Assembly (NCBI RefSeq): GCF_030954495.1
Contig: NZ_JAVHUW010000051.1
Location: 1 to 64,000, forward strand
From: Candidatus Desulfosporosinus nitrosoreducens
Lineage (GTDB): Bacteria; Bacillota; Desulfitobacteriia; Desulfitobacteriales; Desulfitobacteriaceae
Direction: 5' to 3'
DNA: 64,000 nucleotides
Both the position numbers and the translations under genes were made by a program. The number at the start of each line of letters is the position of its first letter. Within the stretch, counting starts at the first letter, position 1. Below are positions 60,683 to 64,000 of this stretch, one piece after another. The notes under the pieces are model-generated. The model was not told the DNA's origin and did no database searches. It was given only the letters and a program-made list of their open reading frames with translations.

Positions 60683-60879
60683 TTTACAATTTTGCAGGAA
60701 ATTCGATATCTTATTGAATTGAGTTACTATATTCGACAGACTTTTATTAATACCTTCCGTATGCACCATAAGAATAATTGCGTACACTTTTAGCCCTGTC
60801 TGCTCCAAGAAGAAGTTCGAGGTTAAAATCCCGCCAAAGCAAAGAAGACTTGGCAAGGCTAAACCTTCCAGACACAAAA

Positions 60880-61180
60880 TCCTAGGTGCTTAGGATTGGG
60901 GACAAACATAGCCACTGGGATTAGCCGCAAAAAGCCACACAAGAGGCACCCCATAGTACCCCAAAACTTCCGCTTCCTATATATAAGGAAATCTGGTTGA
61001 TACCCGAAGACACTACCTTCGCACGTCTTAACTTGCGGAGAAGCCTCCGCGCCTAAAAGCGTCTGCCTAACTGCCCATAGGCGCGGCTAAGGATAACCAG
61101 GTGTCCCTGCAAGCCCGAAACAGCAAAAAGCAGCCTGCCGAAAACATTGACGAGTTATCCTTTCTGCAGCACAAGAAAGC
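60880..61180. other. highly structured non-coding region upstream of the CoA-transferase and downstream of icd
   Basis: A chain of hairpins: TTCC/GGAA (about 60977-60992), GCGGAG/CTCCGC (about 61035-61050) and GCGCCTA/TAGGCGC (about 61049-61086). Further on, AAGGATAAC (about 61089-61097) pairs at long range with GTTATCCTT (about 61154-61162). It is G+C-richer than the flanks. No gene is visible. It could be an unclassified RNA or the remains of a mobile element. Confidence 0.35.
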
Positions 61181-61187
61181 TGACAGC

Positions 61188-62189
61188 TTACTTCATACTT
61201 TCCACAATGGCCGCCGCCATCTCCTGAGTTCCCGAGTTTCCTCCGAGATCGGGAGTAAGATATTCTTTATGCCTCAACACGTGGTCGATGCCCTGTTCCA
61301 CCCGCCGGGCCTCCTGGTCAAAGCCCAGGTATTTAAGCATCTCAACCCCGGAAAGAATCATGGCGATGGGGTTGGCCAGATTCCGGCCGGCTATCTGAGG
61401 CGCACTGCCGTGTACGGCCTCGAAGACCGCCCCCATTGCGCCGATGTTGGCTCCCGGAGCAACCCCTAAACCGCCTACCAGGCCTGCGACCAGGTCGGAG
61501 ACAATATCACCGTAGAGGTTGGGCAGGACTAGCACATCGAGCTGTTCGGGAATTTGCACCAGGTTCATGCACAAGGCATCGACAATCCGGTCCTCGCACT
61601 CAATCCCGGGGAATTCGCGGGCCACGCCGCGAATGCTTTCCAAGAAAAGCCCGTCGCTTAATTTCATGATATTGGCTTTGTGAACAATGGTCACCCGTTT
61701 GCGCCCTTCCCGCCGGGCAAGTTCAAAGGCATACCTGCCAATGCGCTCGGAAGCTTCGCGGGTAATAATTTTAATGCTTTCCGCCGCATCCTTGCCCACC
61801 ATATGTTCAATACCCGCGTACAGGTCCTCAGTGTTTTCCCGGACAACCACAATATCTACGTCCTGATAGCGGGAAGGGACGTTCGGCAAGTTGCGCAAAT
61901 GCCGGACATTGGCAAAAAGCTGCAATTGCTGGCGCAAAGCTACATTAACGCTGCGGAAGCCTTTCCCGACGGGAGTAGTAATCGGCCCTTTGATGGCCAC
62001 TTTATTGCGGCGGATTGTCTCCAGGACGTGATCCGGCAAGGGGGTTCCGTATTTGGCGATACAGGCTTCCCCGGCTTCGACAATTTCCCACTCCAGCGGA
62101 GCCTGGCTGGCTGAAATCACTTTTTGGGTGGCGGCGCTCACTTCAGGACCTATGCCGTCACCCGGAATTAAGGTAACCTTCGTTGTCAT
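61188..62189 (-). CDS. icd: NAD-type isocitrate dehydrogenase (isocitrate/isopropylmalate dehydrogenase family)
   Basis: A 333-residue beta-decarboxylating dehydrogenase. It has the family start TLIPGDGIGPEV and substrate loop GKGFRSVNVALRQ, whose Ser and Asn are typical of isocitrate rather than isopropylmalate enzymes. VVRENTEDLYAGIEH, PNLYGDIVSDL and GANIGAMGAVFEAVHGSAP follow. It converts isocitrate (or homoisocitrate) to the 2-oxo acid. It lies 70 bases after the homocitrate-synthase-like gene on the same strand and is probably co-transcribed. GGGAG precedes the ATG. Confidence 0.82.
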   Translation of the reverse strand: MTTKVTLIPGDGIGPEVSAATQKVISASQAPLEWEIVEAGEACIAKYGTPLPDHVLETIRRNKVAIKGPITTPVGKGFRSVNVALRQQLQLFANVRHLRNLPNVPSRYQDVDIVVVRENTEDLYAGIEHMVGKDAAESIKIITREASERIGRYAFELARREGRKRVTIVHKANIMKLSDGLFLESIRGVAREFPGIECEDRIVDALCMNLVQIPEQLDVLVLPNLYGDIVSDLVAGLVGGLGVAPGANIGAMGAVFEAVHGSAPQIAGRNLANPIAMILSGVEMLKYLGFDQEARRVEQGIDHVLRHKEYLTPDLGGNSGTQEMAAAIVESMK

Positions 62190-62219
62190 TATGTTCTACT
62201 CCCTTTCCTTCAACTCAAA

Positions 62220-62240
62220 GAGACGGCTCTGCGCCGTCTC
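62220..62240. terminator. hairpin between homocitrate synthase-like gene and icd
   Basis: GAGACGGC and GCCGTCTC form an 8-bp stem with a TTT on the minus-strand side. It may attenuate expression of icd relative to the first gene. Confidence 0.5.
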
Positions 62241-62259
62241 CTTTGACTTTGGCCAATAG

Positions 62260-63399
62260 TTATTTAGCTTGCTGTTTCAACATATCTCCATAGATATAGA
62301 CTAATTCTTTATCGAAAAGTGAACGCTTCATATCCACAGCCATGGCCCGCACCCTAGCCAGCATTTCGATTGCTTCTTCTTCCGTAATTTCTTTGCCGTA
62401 TTCTTTAAATTTAGCCTTAATGGAAGCAGTTCCCGAATGTTTGCCGATGACAATCTGGCGCTCCAGCCCTACATCCTCCGGGCTGAACGCTTCGTAAGTT
62501 CTAGGATTCTTCAAAGCGCCATCGGCGTGAATTCCCGATTCATGGGCAAACATATTGCTTCCCACAATCGATTTCCAGGGAGGAAGCATGCGTCCCGAGG
62601 CCCGGGCAATATATTCGGACAGCTCAACAAAGCGTTCGGTGGTAAAGCTCAAATCCGTATCCAGCAGGAACTTAAGGGCCATGACAACTTCCTCCAAAGC
62701 GGCATTGCCGGCCCGTTCCCCTAAACCGTTGACCGTCACGCCAACATGGGAGGCGCCTGCCTTAACTCCGGCCAAGGCATTGGCGGTAGCCATGCCAAAA
62801 TCATCATGGGTATGCATTTCCACGTCAATCCCCGTTTTCTCAATTAACGTGCGGATATTGTTATAGGTCGTAAAAGGATCAAGAATCCCGACGGTATCGC
62901 AATAGCGCAGACGGTTAGCCCCCGCTTTTTTAGCTTCTTGGGCAAATTGAATCAGAAAATCCATATCCGAACGGGAGGCATCCTCCGCGTTGACGGAAAT
63001 ATACATTCCTTCACGTTTGGCAAAGGTCGCGGCTTTGACCATGCGTTCCAGAACATCCTCGCGGGTTGTCATCAGTTTATGTTCAATATGAATATCTGAA
63101 GTGGAAATTGAAATCGCCACGGCATCTACGCCGCAGGCCAGGGAAGCCTCAATGTCGGCGATAACCGCCCGGTTCCAGCCCATGATACTCGCTTTTAAGC
63201 CCAGTTTCGCGATCTCGCTGATGGCCTTTTTTTCATCCCCGCCCATAACCGCGACTCCGGCTTCAATCTGATGAACCCCCACCTCGTCGAGTAAACGGGC
63301 GATGCGCAATTTTTCCTGATTGGAAAAAACCACCCCGGCCGTTTGCTCACCATCCCTTAGCGTTGTATCTACAATCGTTAAATGTCTCAAATCAGACAC
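62260..63399 (-). CDS. nifV: homocitrate synthase-type enzyme (NifV family)
   Basis: A 379-residue DRE-TIM condensing enzyme joining acetyl-CoA to a 2-oxo acid. It has IVDTTLRDGEQTAGV, HTHDDFGMATANALAG as metal-binding His segment, NGLGERAGNAALEEV as family signature and VGSNMFAHESGIHADG. The length fits NifV homocitrate synthase. Re-citrate synthases of anaerobes are related but usually longer, and citramalate synthase is another option. No nif genes are in view. The neighbour icd would fit either a (Re)-citrate to 2-oxoglutarate branch or homocitrate metabolism. The start is GTG 63399 with AGGAG close by, or TTG 63390. Confidence 0.75.
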   Translation of the reverse strand: MSDLRHLTIVDTTLRDGEQTAGVVFSNQEKLRIARLLDEVGVHQIEAGVAVMGGDEKKAISEIAKLGLKASIMGWNRAVIADIEASLACGVDAVAISISTSDIHIEHKLMTTREDVLERMVKAATFAKREGMYISVNAEDASRSDMDFLIQFAQEAKKAGANRLRYCDTVGILDPFTTYNNIRTLIEKTGIDVEMHTHDDFGMATANALAGVKAGASHVGVTVNGLGERAGNAALEEVVMALKFLLDTDLSFTTERFVELSEYIARASGRMLPPWKSIVGSNMFAHESGIHADGALKNPRTYEAFSPEDVGLERQIVIGKHSGTASIKAKFKEYGKEITEEEAIEMLARVRAMAVDMKRSLFDKELVYIYGDMLKQQAK

Positions 63400-63621
63400 A
63401 CTCCTCTTCTTCAGCTCGCAACTATATTATACCTTCTTGTGCATATTTATTCTCTATACTAGCACAATACCCCTGAAGTTTGAAGGAGATGGAAGTACTT
63501 ATACTGTATACTTAGTAGACTCCCCACACTTGCGCCTGCATTGCGGAACTTTGACACATTCTTTGGATCACTCTGCGCTGCCTCCTGTTCCGACTTACAA
63601 CAACCTTAGTATAACCTCAAT

Positions 63622-63661
63622 GAAGGTAACCTAAATTGAGAAGACAATTCAGGTTACCTTC
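63622..63661. repeat. 17-bp inverted repeat
   Basis: GAAGGTAACCTAAATTG (63622-63638) pairs with CAATTCAGGTTACCTTC (63645-63661), with one mismatch and a six-base loop. A related GAAGGTAACTCAAATTG lies at about 54851. Confidence 0.65.
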
Positions 63662-63681
63662 ACTTTAAATGTCTGATCCGT

Positions 63682-63828
63682 TAAACTCTAAGGTTTTTTC
63701 CATATAAACTCTAAGGTTCTCTCTGTATAAACTCTAAAGCTCTTTCTGTATAAACTCCAAAGTTCTTTCTATATAAACTCTAAAGCTCTCCACATTAAAC
63801 TCTAAAGTTATATTAACTCTAAAGTTCC
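63682..63828. repeat. seven-unit tandem array, about 23-bp period
   Basis: Units begin at 63682, 63705, 63728, 63751, 63774, 63796 and 63813, with core TAAACTCTAAAGTTCT and a T/C-rich tail. Periods are 23, 23, 23, 23, 22 and 17. Each core has AACT..AGTT symmetry. Confidence 0.85.
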
Positions 63829-63874
63829 TCATGAATTCCAAAACAGTTCCGCTCTGAAAGGCCTTAATCTCTAT

Positions 63875-64000
63875 CTATTGACCGGCCAATTTCTCTTTCA
63901 GCAGCTGATTGACAAGACCCGGATTGGCCTGGCCCTTCGTTGCTTTCATGATTTGCCCGACCAGGAAGCCGATGGCCCGTTCTTTGCCGGCGCGGTAGTC
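63875..64000 (-). CDS. gatB: aspartyl/glutamyl-tRNA amidotransferase subunit B, C-terminal end (partial)
   Basis: The last 41 codons of a minus-strand gene that continues beyond the window: [20 protein letters not shown], then [12 protein letters not shown] and TAG. This is the conserved end of the YqeY/tail domain of GatB, which binds tRNA in the GatCAB amidotransferase that makes Gln-tRNA and Asn-tRNA. Confidence 0.9.
   Translation of the reverse strand, partial: DYRAGKERAIGFLVGQIMKATKGQANPGLVNQLLKEKLAGQ

Larger units (their letters stand above)
63400..63874. other. intergenic region between gatB and homocitrate synthase-like gene
   Basis: It has no gene. It contains the 17-bp inverted repeat (63622-63661), the 23-bp tandem array (63682-63828) and a TATAAT-like box on the minus strand near 63428-63433. 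Confidence 0.5.

Noticed and set aside
60659..60877. 72-codon minus-strand open frame
   Set aside because: Its end lies inside the long inverted repeat at 60641-60682. No ribosome binding site or family was recognised.
60905..60935. AGCCACTGGGA segment resembling part of a cobalamin riboswitch
   Set aside because: The B12-box and the other conserved blocks are not in the required order, and no B12 gene follows on that strand.
63682..63828. Possible CRISPR array
   Set aside because: The units are contiguous tandem repeats with no unique spacers, and no cas gene is near.

Overview
The window looks like a chromosomal segment of an anaerobic, spore-former-type Firmicute of the Desulfitobacterium/Desulfosporosinus group (inference). 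The reasons are moderate G+C, strong AGGAGG ribosome binding sites, several TTG and GTG starts, an FMN-riboswitch-controlled ImpX-type transporter, a stand-alone cobalamin-dependent mutase, and homocitrate synthase paired with an NAD-type isocitrate dehydrogenase. No tRNA or rRNA gene and no CRISPR array was seen. Most genes are on the minus strand.

Layout. 1-8.0 kb: an IS630 transposase tail, a methyltransferase, an NhaP-type antiporter, and a MarR-controlled heterodimeric ABC exporter with one degenerate ATP site. 8.1-15.4 kb: a seven-gene minus-strand catabolic cluster (transporter, Asp/Glu-racemase homologue, hydantoinase, arylmalonate-decarboxylase/maleate-isomerase homologue, FAH-family enzyme, GntR regulator, second transporter). 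16-18.3 kb: pyruvoyl arginine decarboxylase with a structured leader, a cyclase-family enzyme and a methyltransferase. 18.9-23.25 kb: xdhABC, preceded by a promoter, a purine-family riboswitch aptamer with changed core bases, and a terminator that competes with aptamer helix P1. The layout predicts a switch that is ON with ligand, which suits a purine catabolic operon.

23.7-37.4 kb: HxlR regulator divergent from a radical SAM protein, FMN riboswitch plus ImpX-type transporter, lipoprotein, MBL hydrolase, acetyltransferase, MazG-like protein, class I aldolase, PaaX-type regulator divergent from an MFS gene, and a GntR/CynX-type pair. 37.5-43.2 kb: a Y-family polymerase with a YolD-like partner behind an apparent LexA-controlled promoter, then a decayed zone (frameshifted MBL gene, truncated PEP-synthase/rifampin-phosphotransferase-like gene, ABC ATPase fragment) around an ArsR/nitroreductase pair.

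43.3-49.3 kb: a two-subunit acyl-CoA mutase with MeaB and a short-chain dehydrogenase, behind a near-perfect sigma-54 promoter with an upstream inverted repeat and next to a PAS/sigma-54 activator gene. 49.5-54.2 kb: GyrI-like and WYL proteins, and a TetR-controlled PEP-synthase-like enzyme with two 17-bp operators. 54.2-56.7 kb: a graveyard of transposase, response regulator and possible group II intron remnants. 56.7-64 kb: RlmD, a CPBP protease, a CoA-transferase, a structured non-coding stretch, isocitrate dehydrogenase, homocitrate synthase, a 23-bp tandem array and the end of gatB.

Two families of dispersed structured repeats recur between genes: a 129-bp double-hairpin element (two copies) and a terminator-like element (four loci). 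Both sit in promoter or terminator zones.
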